The notes under the pieces: generated by a model
The model's input: the letters and a program-made list of their open reading frames with translations, nothing else
The model's database searches: none
What the model was told of the DNA's origin: nothing
Source of the DNA: Chryseobacterium indologenes
GTDB taxonomy: Bacteria; Bacteroidota; Bacteroidia; Flavobacteriales; Weeksellaceae
Assembly: GCF_018362995.1 (NCBI RefSeq)
Contig: NZ_CP074372.1
Span: 3,906,001-3,970,000 of the forward strand
Reading direction: 5' to 3'
Length of the DNA stretch: 64,000 bases
In this document: piece after piece, positions 54,584 through 62,954 of the stretch
How positions within the stretch are numbered: position 1 is the stretch's first letter
Layout of the letters: each line of letters opens with the position of its first letter
Program-made: the position numbers and the translations under genes

Positions 54584-55001
54584 GAAAATTACACTTAACA
54601 GAATAAACGACGATTTTTTATTTGAATGTACCAATGCGCAGGGGAATTCTATTCTTTTGGATAATACTTCCCAGCCGGGTGCCAAAGGAGTTTCTCCAAT
54701 GGAAAGTGTGTTGATGGCTGTAGCAGGCTGCAGCGGAATTGATGTGGTTTCTATTTTAAAGAAGCAGCGTCAGAATATTACAGGCTTTCAGGCAGAGGTA
54801 GAGGGAGAAAGAGTACAGGTAGATGATGCAAAACCATTTAAATCTATTAACGTTAAGTTCTTTTTAGAAGGAGAAATTGATCCTAAAAAAGCACAGAAAG
54901 CAGCAGAGCTTTCTTTTGAAAAATACTGTTCCGTATCCAAAACCTTAGAACCGAATGTAGAAATCGGATATGAAGTCTATGTGAACGGAGAAAAAATTTG
55001 A
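54582..55001 (+). CDS. OsmC-family peroxiredoxin-like protein
   Basis: OsmC-family proteins reduce organic hydroperoxides with two reactive cysteines, or act in related thiol chemistry. The 139-residue protein has the first Cys in PMESVLMAVAGCSGIDVVSILKKQRQ (about residue 51) and the second in LSFEKYCSVSKTLEPN (about 116), the normal spacing. A -7-like box TAACTTTG lies 30 bases before the ATG. The gene is flanked by 17-base inverted repeats (54567-54583 and 55065-55081) and closed by a terminator, so it resembles a compact cassette. Confidence 0.92.
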   Translation: MKITLNRINDDFLFECTNAQGNSILLDNTSQPGAKGVSPMESVLMAVAGCSGIDVVSILKKQRQNITGFQAEVEGERVQVDDAKPFKSINVKFFLEGEIDPKKAQKAAELSFEKYCSVSKTLEPNVEIGYEVYVNGEKI

Positions 55002-55018
55002 TCTCTTATTTAAAAATA

Positions 55019-55050
55019 GAAAAAGCCGGATGACTCATCCGGCTTTTTTT
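55019..55050. terminator. Bidirectional terminator between OsmC and glucosidase genes
   Basis: AAAAGCCGGATG and CATCCGGCTTTT form a 12-bp stem with a 3-base loop, with A and T runs on either side. Confidence 0.92.
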
Positions 55051-55064
55051 ATTACTTATTACCT

Positions 55065-55081
55065 ATTATTCATTGCTTATT
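55065..55081. repeat. Right arm of inverted repeat around the OsmC gene
   Basis: ATTATTCATTGCTTATT, the reverse complement of the arm at 54567-54583 with one mismatch. It overlaps the last two bases of the glucosidase coding region. Confidence 0.65.
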
Positions 55082-57695
55082 AAAAGGTAAGTCTTGGTTT
55101 TATCAGTTTCGCTACAGTGGCAGTCCATCCCGTCTGATGGGAAGCTCCTACACCACGGCCATTATCTCCATGGAAATATTCAAAAAAGGTGATGTAATCT
55201 CTGAAGTGTTCATCATAATTGAATTTAGGATTTCCTCCGTTGAAAGCTCGTTGCCCATGTTCATCCTTTAAAAATAGAGAACAAAGTCTTTTGCTGATGT
55301 TTTGAGCTACTTCATCAAGGTTTCTTTTATCACCGCTTCCCGTTGGAAGTTCTACTTTCAGGCTATTTCCATAATAATAATGGAAGCGCTGCAGGCTTTC
55401 CACAATCAGGAAGTTGATAGGAAACCATATCGGTCCGCGCCAGTTGCTGTTTCCGCCAAACATTCGGCTGTCACTCTCTGCAGGAGTGTAATAGACCATA
55501 TTCTGATTCCCATGTACAGAAAATACAAAAGGATTCTCTTCATATACCTTAGACATAGCCCGGATTCCATAAGAACTCAGGAACTCATTTTCATCAAGCA
55601 TTCTGGTCAAAACCTTTGTCAGTCTGTTTTTACGGAGGATACTCATCAGGTGTTTTCTGCCGTGTCCTTCCTCGTCCCAGTGAGAAACAAGTTTGGTGAG
55701 CTCTGGTTTATTTTTTAAGATCCATTCCATTCTGCTTCTGAAATTTGGCATCTTTTCCAGTAAACGATGGTCTACGATCTCAACAGCAAACATCGGAATT
55801 AGACCTACAATACTTCTTAATCTTAAAGAAACACTGTCTCCGTTGCCAAGCTGCAATACATCATAGAAGAAACCGTCTTCCTCGTTCCAGAGTCCTTTCG
55901 TTCCTTCACCCAGGTTTTCCATAGCTTCAGCGATATAAAGATAATGTTCAAAAAATTTGATCGCCATATCTTCGTACACCTGATAATACTGGGCTAGCTC
56001 CATTGCAATACGCATCATATTCAGTGCATACATTGCCATCCAGCTTGTTCCGTCTGCCTGCTCAAGATGCTGACCGTCCTTTAATTCCATATTCCGGTCA
56101 AAAGCACCAATATTATCGAGACCAAGAAAGCCTCCTCCAAAAATATTTTTTCCGTTTTTATCCTTTCTGTTCACCCACCAAGTAAAATTCAGCAGTAACT
56201 TTTGAAATACTTTTTCTAAAAATAATAAATCCGGCTTCCCATTATTCTTTTCATCAATTTTAAAAACACGGAAGCAGGACCATGCATGTACTGGTGGATT
56301 TACATCACTCATATTCCATTCATAGGCAGGAAGCTGTCCGTTGGGATGCATATACCATTCTTTCGTAAGCAATAAAAGCTGTCCTTTGGCAAATTCTGCA
56401 TCAATAATAGAAAAAGGAACACAGTGGAATGCCAGATCCCAGGTAGCATACCATGGATACTCCCATTTATCAGGCATAGAAATAATATCCTTATTGTGAA
56501 GATGATTCCATTCCGTATTTCTTACGTATTCACTGAAATTTCTCGGCGCTTCAAAGTTCGGATCACCTTTCAGCCATTTTCCGATATTGTAGTGATAGAA
56601 CTGCTTATTCCAAAGAAGTCCTGCAAAAGCCTGTCGCTGAACATTTCTCTCATCTTCATTTACCGTATCATTCTGAATTTCCTGATAAAACTCTTCCGCT
56701 TCAGCCTGTCGGGTATTAAAAATTTCATCAAAGTTTTCAAAAGGGTCATCATTTTCCTCAGGACTTAATCTGAATTCAAAAATTTTAGATTCTCCTGCAC
56801 CCACTATTTCATCAATCAGAAAAGATGCTTTTGTTCCTCTTTTTTCAGGGTTTACAGTATCTCCCTGATGAATAATAAAATCATTGATGCCATCTTTGAA
56901 ATAAGTATTCTCTGTTTTAGGAGTTCCGTAAAGCTTAGAGGTATTTGTCTCGTTATCACAGAATACACTTTGTGCATTTGTGTTTCGCGAATAGACTTTT
57001 TTGATCGAAATGCTGTCGTGTCCTATATTGATACTTCCGTCATGAGAAGCATTCAGCTCTGCCTTATAAGTGTTATACCCCCATTTCCAATTATTTCTGA
57101 ACCATGCAGTAGGTGCTACGACAATAGGTGCATCATGCTGGCTTCGGTTGCAGACGGTTACTCTGGCCAGTATATCATTGTGATCAGCTTTACAGTATTC
57201 AATGAAAATATCAAAATATTCATCATTATAAAAAATTCCGGTATCGAAAATCTCATATTCCGGTTCCTTTTTACTGCGTCTTCCATTTTCAGCAAGAAGT
57301 TCATCATAAGGAAACTCGTTGATCGGGTATTTATACACCATTTTCATATAGCTGTGAGTGGGTGTATTATCCAGATAATAAAAGATTTCTTTGATGTCTT
57401 CACCATGATTTCCCTGAGGGTTACTCAATCCGAAGAACCGTTCTTTTACCATTTTATCTTTTCTGTTCCAAAATGAAAAAGCAAAACAGAATAACTGTTT
57501 TACATCAGAAATTCCGGCGATGCCTTCCTCACCCCAGCGGTACGCATAACTTTCAGCGTTATTATGATTGGTAAAATCCCAGGCATTCCCGTTTGAGCTG
57601 TAATCCTCACGTACATTTCCCCACTGCCGGTTACTTACATACGGGCCCCAGTTTTTCCATTTGGTATCTTGTAATCTTTCTTTTTCGGCGCTCAT
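55080..57695 (-). CDS. GH63-type glucosidase (MGH1C/YgjK-like)
   Basis: The 871-residue protein has the (alpha/alpha)6-barrel of the GH63 family, whose members trim glucose from oligosaccharides. It begins MSAEKERLQDTKWKNWGPYVSNRQWGNVREDYSSNGNAWDF and carries the C-terminal core features WYATWDLAFHCVPFSIIDAEFAKGQL, the acid/base-like region EQADGTSWMAMYALNMMRIAMELA and NSNWRGPIWFPINFLIVESLQRF. No signal peptide is seen, so it is probably cytoplasmic. Length fits the long bacterial glucosidases. Substrate is unknown. It stands alone, convergent with OsmC. Confidence 0.9.
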   Translation of the reverse strand: MSAEKERLQDTKWKNWGPYVSNRQWGNVREDYSSNGNAWDFTNHNNAESYAYRWGEEGIAGISDVKQLFCFAFSFWNRKDKMVKERFFGLSNPQGNHGEDIKEIFYYLDNTPTHSYMKMVYKYPINEFPYDELLAENGRRSKKEPEYEIFDTGIFYNDEYFDIFIEYCKADHNDILARVTVCNRSQHDAPIVVAPTAWFRNNWKWGYNTYKAELNASHDGSINIGHDSISIKKVYSRNTNAQSVFCDNETNTSKLYGTPKTENTYFKDGINDFIIHQGDTVNPEKRGTKASFLIDEIVGAGESKIFEFRLSPEENDDPFENFDEIFNTRQAEAEEFYQEIQNDTVNEDERNVQRQAFAGLLWNKQFYHYNIGKWLKGDPNFEAPRNFSEYVRNTEWNHLHNKDIISMPDKWEYPWYATWDLAFHCVPFSIIDAEFAKGQLLLLTKEWYMHPNGQLPAYEWNMSDVNPPVHAWSCFRVFKIDEKNNGKPDLLFLEKVFQKLLLNFTWWVNRKDKNGKNIFGGGFLGLDNIGAFDRNMELKDGQHLEQADGTSWMAMYALNMMRIAMELAQYYQVYEDMAIKFFEHYLYIAEAMENLGEGTKGLWNEEDGFFYDVLQLGNGDSVSLRLRSIVGLIPMFAVEIVDHRLLEKMPNFRSRMEWILKNKPELTKLVSHWDEEGHGRKHLMSILRKNRLTKVLTRMLDENEFLSSYGIRAMSKVYEENPFVFSVHGNQNMVYYTPAESDSRMFGGNSNWRGPIWFPINFLIVESLQRFHYYYGNSLKVELPTGSGDKRNLDEVAQNISKRLCSLFLKDEHGQRAFNGGNPKFNYDEHFRDYITFFEYFHGDNGRGVGASHQTGWTATVAKLIKPRLTF

Positions 57696-57827
57696 ATCTC
57701 ATCATTTTTCCATACGAAGTTAGTTTTTTTGAAAAATAATTCCAATTTTTTTCATCTGAACAATTATTAATATGCTCTTGAAATACTTGTATTTAAGGGC
57801 TTTTTAAAATATTAAAATAATTTTTTT

Positions 57828-57856
57828 TTGAAATTAAAAGAAAAGAACTACCTTTG
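57828..57856 (+). promoter_or_regulatory. Promoter of the methionine operon
   Basis: TTG at 57828-57830 and TACCTTTG at 57849-57856, 18 bases apart, match the Bacteroidota consensus. Transcription would start about 20 bases before the riboswitch. Confidence 0.7.
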
Positions 57857-57885
57857 CACCATTCGTTCATTTAAATATTGAAAAT

Positions 57886-57988
57886 GTTATCAAGAAAGGT
57901 TGAGGGATTAGACCCTATGAAACCTTAGCAACCCTTTGCGCAAGCAAAGAAGGTGCTACGTTCTACCAAAGTATTTTGGACAGATAAC
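57886..57988 (+). promoter_or_regulatory. SAM-I (S-box) riboswitch
   Basis: This leader RNA binds S-adenosylmethionine and represses methionine synthesis genes. The core is easily read: P1 pairs GTTATC (57886-57891) with GATAAC (57983-57988). It is followed by AAGAAAGGTTGAGGGA, the P2/kink-turn part GACCCTATGAAACCTTAGCAACC, P3 TTTGC/GCAAA, then GAAGGTGCTACGTTCTACC and GGACAGATAA. These match the conserved S-box order. It sits between a consensus promoter and metX. The expression platform has a hairpin AACTT-actg-AAGTT at 57986-57999 that shares bases with the P1 3' strand, so ligand-dependent switching can be drawn. Confidence 0.95.
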
Positions 57989-58056
57989 TTACTGAAGTTC
58001 TTTTCAGCCATTTCCTGTGGCATTTTCAATTGTATTTGTATAAAAATATAATAGAA

Positions 58057-59001
58057 TTGAAAACAGAACTAAACTATATTAATCTTTCGTATCAAACCAA
58101 TTCCCAAAAGGAATACCATATCCCGTTAAGCTATCAGCTTTTTGGGAAAGATCTGTTTACAGCACCCATCATTTTAATCAATCATGCACTTACCGGAAAC
58201 TCAGAGGTATCCGGAGAAAAAGGCTGGTGGAAACAGTTGGTGGGAGAAAATCAGATTGTTGATACTGATCAATACACTGTTCTGTGTTTCAATATACCCG
58301 GAAACGGCTATGACGATTTTTTAATTGAAGACTATGAAGATTTTACCCCTTCAGATATCGCAGCGATATTTTTGAAAGGGCTTGAAGCTTTACATATCAA
58401 AAACCTATATGCCATTATTGGAGGCTCTCTGGGAGGAGGAATTGCCTGGGAAATGCTTGCCAAGCAGCCGGATCTCGCAGAAATATTTATTCCTATAGCC
58501 TGTGATTACAGGACACACGACTGGCTTCATGCACAATGTCTGGTTCAGAAATTTTTATTGAATGATAAAGACGAACCGCTACAGAAAGCAAGAATTCATG
58601 CTATGTTGTGTTACAGAACGCCACAGTCGCTCAATGACAGATTTCAAAACCAATATAACCAGGAAAAACAACGTCTGGAATCAGAAGACTGGTTGGTTTA
58701 TCATGGTAATGCGCTAAACGAAAGGTTTAGTTTAAAAGCATACAAACTGATGAATCATCTCTTGATGAATATAAATGCTGATGAAACAGCACTAGAGAAC
58801 ATACAGGCACGAATGCACATGATCTCCGTAGATACAGACTTATTCTTCCCGGCTTCTGAAATCCGAATGTGTTTTGAAAACTTAAAAGAGAAAAATAAGA
58901 ATGTTTCTTATCACGAGATCCAATCTATACACGGGCATGATGCCTTCCTAATGGAATATCAACAATTAAATAATATCATTAAAAACATTTTACAGAAGTA
59001 A
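58057..59001 (+). CDS. metX: Homoserine O-acetyltransferase-like alpha/beta hydrolase
   Basis: MetX activates homoserine with acetyl-CoA for methionine synthesis. The fold motifs are INHALTGNSEVSGEKGWW, nucleophile Ser in IGGSLGGGIAWEML, acid in SVDTDLFFPASE and His in IHGHDAFLME. No ATG exists in this frame near the N-terminus; the frame is open from TTG at 58030, and the TTG at 58057 (LKTELNYINLSYQ) fits the usual family start best, giving 314 residues, shorter than many MetX proteins. It is first in the riboswitch-controlled operon and overlaps the next gene by one base. A homoserine O-succinyl or haloalkane role is less likely given the operon. Confidence 0.9.
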   Translation: MKTELNYINLSYQTNSQKEYHIPLSYQLFGKDLFTAPIILINHALTGNSEVSGEKGWWKQLVGENQIVDTDQYTVLCFNIPGNGYDDFLIEDYEDFTPSDIAAIFLKGLEALHIKNLYAIIGGSLGGGIAWEMLAKQPDLAEIFIPIACDYRTHDWLHAQCLVQKFLLNDKDEPLQKARIHAMLCYRTPQSLNDRFQNQYNQEKQRLESEDWLVYHGNALNERFSLKAYKLMNHLLMNINADETALENIQARMHMISVDTDLFFPASEIRMCFENLKEKNKNVSYHEIQSIHGHDAFLMEYQQLNNIIKNILQK

Positions 59002-60539
59002 TGAAAAATGCTAACGAAATAAAATTTTTGAAGAACAGATCAATCGTCAAATTTGAAGGAGAAGATTTCCTGGGAGAAATCGGGATTGACGGACGAATTT
59101 TTAAAGCGCTTACTTTAGCGCGTATCAGTGTGGGAGTAATCTCTCAGCAAGCCATAGAAAACGGAATTTCTATTCTGGTTCAGGAAATTGATGCCGAAAA
59201 AGCAGTCGCTTGTCTTATTGATGAATTTGAAGCAGAAAGAAAATCTGGAAAAGTTTCCCAGATCTACAGTATCAATAATGTTTCTGTCATCGGTTTTGTG
59301 GCAGAAGATTTCAATAAAGTTTTTGCTGAGCTGGCAAGAAACAATGTTTTCCCATTATTGCTGAATCAGGTTGCAGGAGAGAACAGGGTAAACATCGTAG
59401 TAACTTCTTCACAGGACGAAAAAACAAAAAACATTATAGAATCTGAAATTTTCAAGAAGCCAAAGACCGTTCATCTGGCGATCATAGGACACGGAAATGT
59501 AGGAAAGACTTTGATACAACAGGTACTGGAATCTTCTGAAGAGATTAAAAGGCGTAAAAAAATAGACCTTAAAGTAGTGGCAGTGGCCAATTCAAAGAAA
59601 ATAGCCTTCAACAAAAAAGGATTTGATGCAAATTGGAGTGATGAGGTTTTGACAGCAGAACATCCTTCAAGTGTTCAGGAGCTCATTAATTTCTCCAACG
59701 AAAACCAGCTGGAAAACCTTATCGTTGTAGATAACACGGCAAGCAAGGATTTTGTGAAAAACTATCACGCTTTGGCAGAAAACGGATTCGATCTCGTTTC
59801 CTCAAACAAGATTTTTAATACCCTTCCAATTGAAGAATACAGAAAACTAAGATATACGTTGAATAAAAACAACAGACGTTATCTCTATGAAACCAATGTG
59901 GGTGCGGGATTACCGTTAATTGACACCATCAAATTATTACACCTTTCAGGAGAAAATATCACAAGAATTAAAGGCGTATTCTCCGGAACACTGAGCTATG
60001 TTTTCAACAATTTTTCTTTAAGAGATGATAAATTTTCAACCATCATCAACGAAGCATTAGAAAAAGGATACACAGAACCGGATCCGAGAGAAGACTTATC
60101 AGGAAATGACGTAGCTAGAAAATTATTAATTCTGGCGAGAGAATTAGACTTAATCAATGAATTCGGAGATATCAATATTCAGAATCTTGTTCCGGAAAGC
60201 TTACTTGAGGTTTCAAAATCAGAATTCCTTTCAAGACTTGAAGAACTGGATGAAGAATATCAGAAAATCAAAGAAAATCAGGAACCAGGGCATGTATTGA
60301 GATATGTGGGGGATCTGCACGGTGATCTGCAGAAAGATAAAGGCGAGTTGGATGTGAAATTGATTTCAGTTCCGGCAACATCTGCATTAGGACAGCTGAA
60401 AGGTTCAGATTCAATCTTTGAAATTTATACAGAAAGTTATGGTGAAAATCCAATTGTGATTATGGGAGCCGGAGCCGGAGCACAGGTGACAGCCAGAGGA
60501 GTATTCGGGGATATTTTAAGAGTAAGTGAAACAAAATAA
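59001..60539 (+). CDS. hom: ACT-domain homoserine dehydrogenase
   Basis: Homoserine dehydrogenase reduces aspartate semialdehyde to homoserine. The N-terminal ~155 residues are ACT-like regulatory repeats (ISVGVISQQAIENGISILVQ, EDFNKVFAELARNNVFPLLLNQ), then the NAD-binding motif AIIGHGNVGKTLIQQVLES. The catalytic core carries YLYETNVGAGLPLIDTIK, GVFSGTLSYVFN and GYTEPDPREDLSGNDVARKLLILARE. The layout is like the C-terminal part of bifunctional ThrA without the kinase. It follows metX with a one-base overlap (TAATG) and is presumably regulated by the SAM riboswitch. The ATG at 59001 is the only good start. Confidence 0.93.
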   Translation: MKNANEIKFLKNRSIVKFEGEDFLGEIGIDGRIFKALTLARISVGVISQQAIENGISILVQEIDAEKAVACLIDEFEAERKSGKVSQIYSINNVSVIGFVAEDFNKVFAELARNNVFPLLLNQVAGENRVNIVVTSSQDEKTKNIIESEIFKKPKTVHLAIIGHGNVGKTLIQQVLESSEEIKRRKKIDLKVVAVANSKKIAFNKKGFDANWSDEVLTAEHPSSVQELINFSNENQLENLIVVDNTASKDFVKNYHALAENGFDLVSSNKIFNTLPIEEYRKLRYTLNKNNRRYLYETNVGAGLPLIDTIKLLHLSGENITRIKGVFSGTLSYVFNNFSLRDDKFSTIINEALEKGYTEPDPREDLSGNDVARKLLILARELDLINEFGDINIQNLVPESLLEVSKSEFLSRLEELDEEYQKIKENQEPGHVLRYVGDLHGDLQKDKGELDVKLISVPATSALGQLKGSDSIFEIYTESYGENPIVIMGAGAGAQVTARGVFGDILRVSETK

Positions 60540-60562
60540 TATTTAACTATAACAATCTACAG

Positions 60563-60633
60563 TTTAGCAGTGTAACAGTTATTGCAATTGTCATTCTGAG
60601 CATAGCGAAGAATCTGATGGTTACACTGCTAAA
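60563..60633. repeat. Palindromic REP/MITE-like element
   Basis: Perfect 14-base arms TTTAGCAGTGTAAC (60563-60576) and GTTACACTGCTAAA (60620-60633) flank a core containing TGTCATTCTGAG then CATAGCGAAGAATCT. That core closely resembles a dispersed repeat I recall from many Bacteroidota genomes. It fills most of the 112-base gap between two methionine genes and could form a long RNA hairpin. Confidence 0.75.
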
Positions 60634-60651
60634 TTGCCAAATTAAAACTAT

Positions 60652-61812
60652 ATGGAAAATTTTGAAACATCAGCAATAAGAACCCAGACTGAAAGAACCC
60701 AGTTTGACGAGCATTCTACGCCATTATACCTTACATCAAGTTTTATATTTCAGGATGCTGAGGATATGAGAGCAAGCTTTGCTGAAGAAAAACCTAAAAA
60801 TTTATACAGCCGTTTTTCCAATCCTAACGTAACAGAGTTTACAGATAAGATAGCTAAAATGGAAGGCGCAGAAGCCGGATATGCTTTTGCAACAGGAATG
60901 GCTGCCATCTATTCTACATTTGCAACTTTGTTGAATGCCGGAGATCATATCGTAAGCTGCCAGTCAGTTTTCGGATCTACGCATACCTTATTCACTAAAT
61001 ATTTCCCGAAATGGAATATTGAAACCTCTTATTTCAAAGCAGAAGATGCAGAGAATGTAGAACAATATATTAAGCCCAATACAAAGATCTTATACCTTGA
61101 AACGCCTACCAACCCGGCTATTGAAATTCTTGACCTTGAATTTTTCGGGCAGATAGCAAAAAAACATAATCTGATATTTGTTGTAGATAATTGTTTTGCA
61201 ACACCTTATCTTCAGCAGCCTATCAAATATGGTGCAGATATTGTTGTACATTCAGCAACGAAATTGATTGACGGACAGGGAAGAGTTTTAGGAGGAATAG
61301 CAGTAGGAAAAGAAGACCTGATCAGAGAAATTTATCTTTTCGCAAGAAATACAGGTCCTGCATTGTCTCCTTTTAATGCATGGGTATTATCAAAAAGCCT
61401 TGAAACATTGGCCATTCGTGTAGAAAAACATTGTGAAAATGCATTGAAGGTAGCCGAATTTTTAGAAAGCCATCCGAACGTAGAATTAGTAAAATATCCA
61501 TTCCTGAAATCTCACCCGAGTTATGAAGTTGCCAAAAAGCAGATGAAGCTTGGAGGAAATATCGTGGCATTTGAAATCAAGGGCGGAATAGAAGGCGGAA
61601 GAAACTTTTTAGATAAGATACAAATGTGTTCGCTTTCTGCCAATTTAGGTGATACAAGAACAATCGTTACGCACCCGGCATCCACAACACACTCTAAACT
61701 GTCAGATGAAGAAAGAAATGAAGTAGGGATTACTGCAGGACTGGTTCGTTGTTCAGTAGGTTTGGAAAATGTGGAAGATATCATTGCAGATCTTAAACAG
61801 GCCTTAGACTAG
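60652..61812 (+). CDS. Trans-sulfuration PLP enzyme (O-acylhomoserine sulfhydrylase / cystathionine synthase type)
   Basis: The 386-residue enzyme belongs to the Cys/Met-metabolism PLP family. Landmarks are YSRFSNPNVTEFTDKIAKMEGAEAGYAFATGMAA, VDNCFATPYLQQPIKYGADIVVHSATKLIDGQGRVLGG with the PLP-binding Lys in SATK, and SANLGDTRTIVTHPASTTHSKLSDEER. Placed after metX and homoserine dehydrogenase genes, it most likely condenses O-acetylhomoserine with sulfide (MetZ/MetY-like) or cysteine. The ATG at 60652 is the natural start. A REP-like palindrome lies just upstream in the same transcript. Confidence 0.92.
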   Translation: MENFETSAIRTQTERTQFDEHSTPLYLTSSFIFQDAEDMRASFAEEKPKNLYSRFSNPNVTEFTDKIAKMEGAEAGYAFATGMAAIYSTFATLLNAGDHIVSCQSVFGSTHTLFTKYFPKWNIETSYFKAEDAENVEQYIKPNTKILYLETPTNPAIEILDLEFFGQIAKKHNLIFVVDNCFATPYLQQPIKYGADIVVHSATKLIDGQGRVLGGIAVGKEDLIREIYLFARNTGPALSPFNAWVLSKSLETLAIRVEKHCENALKVAEFLESHPNVELVKYPFLKSHPSYEVAKKQMKLGGNIVAFEIKGGIEGGRNFLDKIQMCSLSANLGDTRTIVTHPASTTHSKLSDEERNEVGITAGLVRCSVGLENVEDIIADLKQALD

Positions 61813-61824
61813 TTCAATAGGAAC

Positions 61825-61836
61825 GGGCTAAAGCCC
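61825..61836. repeat. Short palindrome AGGAACGGGCT-type repeat
   Basis: GGGCT-aa-AGCCC lies within TAGGAACGGGCTAAAGCCC between the trans-sulfuration and MetH-like genes. I recall the same palindrome as a common dispersed intergenic word in Chryseobacterium-type genomes. Short stem, no T run, so it is not a terminator. Confidence 0.55.
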
Positions 61837-61861
61837 ATTATGTTGACCAAAATAGATAAAA

Positions 61862-62872
61862 ATGAAAAATTCAGAACAATTATATAAAGCTCTATCCGAA
61901 AGAATTTTAATTCTTGACGGTGCTATGGGAACTATGCTTCAGAGGTACAAGTTTGAAGAAGAAGATTACCGTGGAGAGCGTTTCAAAGACTGGGAGCATC
62001 CGGTAAAAGGAAATAATGACCTTCTTTCTCTGACGCAACCTCAGGCCATTGAGGAAGTTCACAAGAAATACCTGGAAGCAGGTGCTGATATCATAGAAAC
62101 CAATACCTTTTCAGGAACTACCATTGCTATGGCAGATTATCATATGGAAGACCTGGTGTATGAACTGAACTATGAGTCTGCAAAGATTGCCAGAAAAGCC
62201 TGTGATGAGTACACTGCAAAAAATCCGGATAAGCCGAGATTTGTAGCAGGATCTATCGGGCCAACGAACAGAACTGCGAGTTTAAGTCCTGATGTCAATG
62301 ACCCAGGATACAGAGCCATTACTTTTGAAGAACTGAGAGTGGCTTACAAACAGCAGTGTGAGGCATTGCTGGACGGAGGTTCAGATATCCTTCTGGTAGA
62401 AACCATTTTTGATACACTGAATGCAAAAGCAGCTTTATTCGCTATTGATGAATTGCAGGATGAAAGAGGAATAAAAATTCCAATCATGGTTTCAGGAACC
62501 ATTACCGATGCCTCGGGAAGAACATTGAGCGGACAGACAGCGGAAGCTTTTCTGATCTCAGTTTCCCACCTGAATTTGTTAAGTGTAGGTTTCAACTGCG
62601 CATTGGGAGCAGATCAGCTGACTCCTTATCTTGAAACGCTGGCTCATAATTCAGAATTCTACGTTTCAGCATACCCGAATGCCGGTTTACCGAATGCTTT
62701 TGGAAAATATGATGAAACTCCTGAAGATATGGCGAGACAGATCAAAGAATATGTAGAGAAAGGATTAATCAATATTATAGGAGGATGTTGCGGTACAACG
62801 CCTGAGCACATCAAAGCGATAGCTGACCTGGTAGAGAAATATGAGCCAAGGAAATTGAAGAAATTTGTGTGA
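61862..62872 (+). CDS. Homocysteine S-methyltransferase (N-terminal, MetH-like half)
   Basis: This 336-residue protein matches the homocysteine-binding domain of MetH. It has [25 protein letters not shown], zinc ligand Cys in [14 protein letters not shown] and the Cys-Cys pair in [18 protein letters not shown]. Full MetH also needs folate-binding, cobalamin-binding and reactivation domains, which are absent; a split MetH is known in Flavobacteriia. No second half follows within the window, and the next gene is a desaturase. It ends the riboswitch-controlled operon as far as seen. Confidence 0.92.
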   Translation: MKNSEQLYKALSERILILDGAMGTMLQRYKFEEEDYRGERFKDWEHPVKGNNDLLSLTQPQAIEEVHKKYLEAGADIIETNTFSGTTIAMADYHMEDLVYELNYESAKIARKACDEYTAKNPDKPRFVAGSIGPTNRTASLSPDVNDPGYRAITFEELRVAYKQQCEALLDGGSDILLVETIFDTLNAKAALFAIDELQDERGIKIPIMVSGTITDASGRTLSGQTAEAFLISVSHLNLLSVGFNCALGADQLTPYLETLAHNSEFYVSAYPNAGLPNAFGKYDETPEDMARQIKEYVEKGLINIIGGCCGTTPEHIKAIADLVEKYEPRKLKKFV

Positions 62873-62954
62873 TTTGATAGATTTTTTTAATTAAAATCAA
62901 GAATAAAGGCTGAAATATAAATGTTAACTTTAAGTAAACCATAAAGTTAAACAT

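Noticed and set aside
56868..57476. Long plus-strand frame (202 codons) antisense to the GH63 gene
   Set aside because: Shadow of the glucosidase coding sequence, with no start signal or family resemblance.
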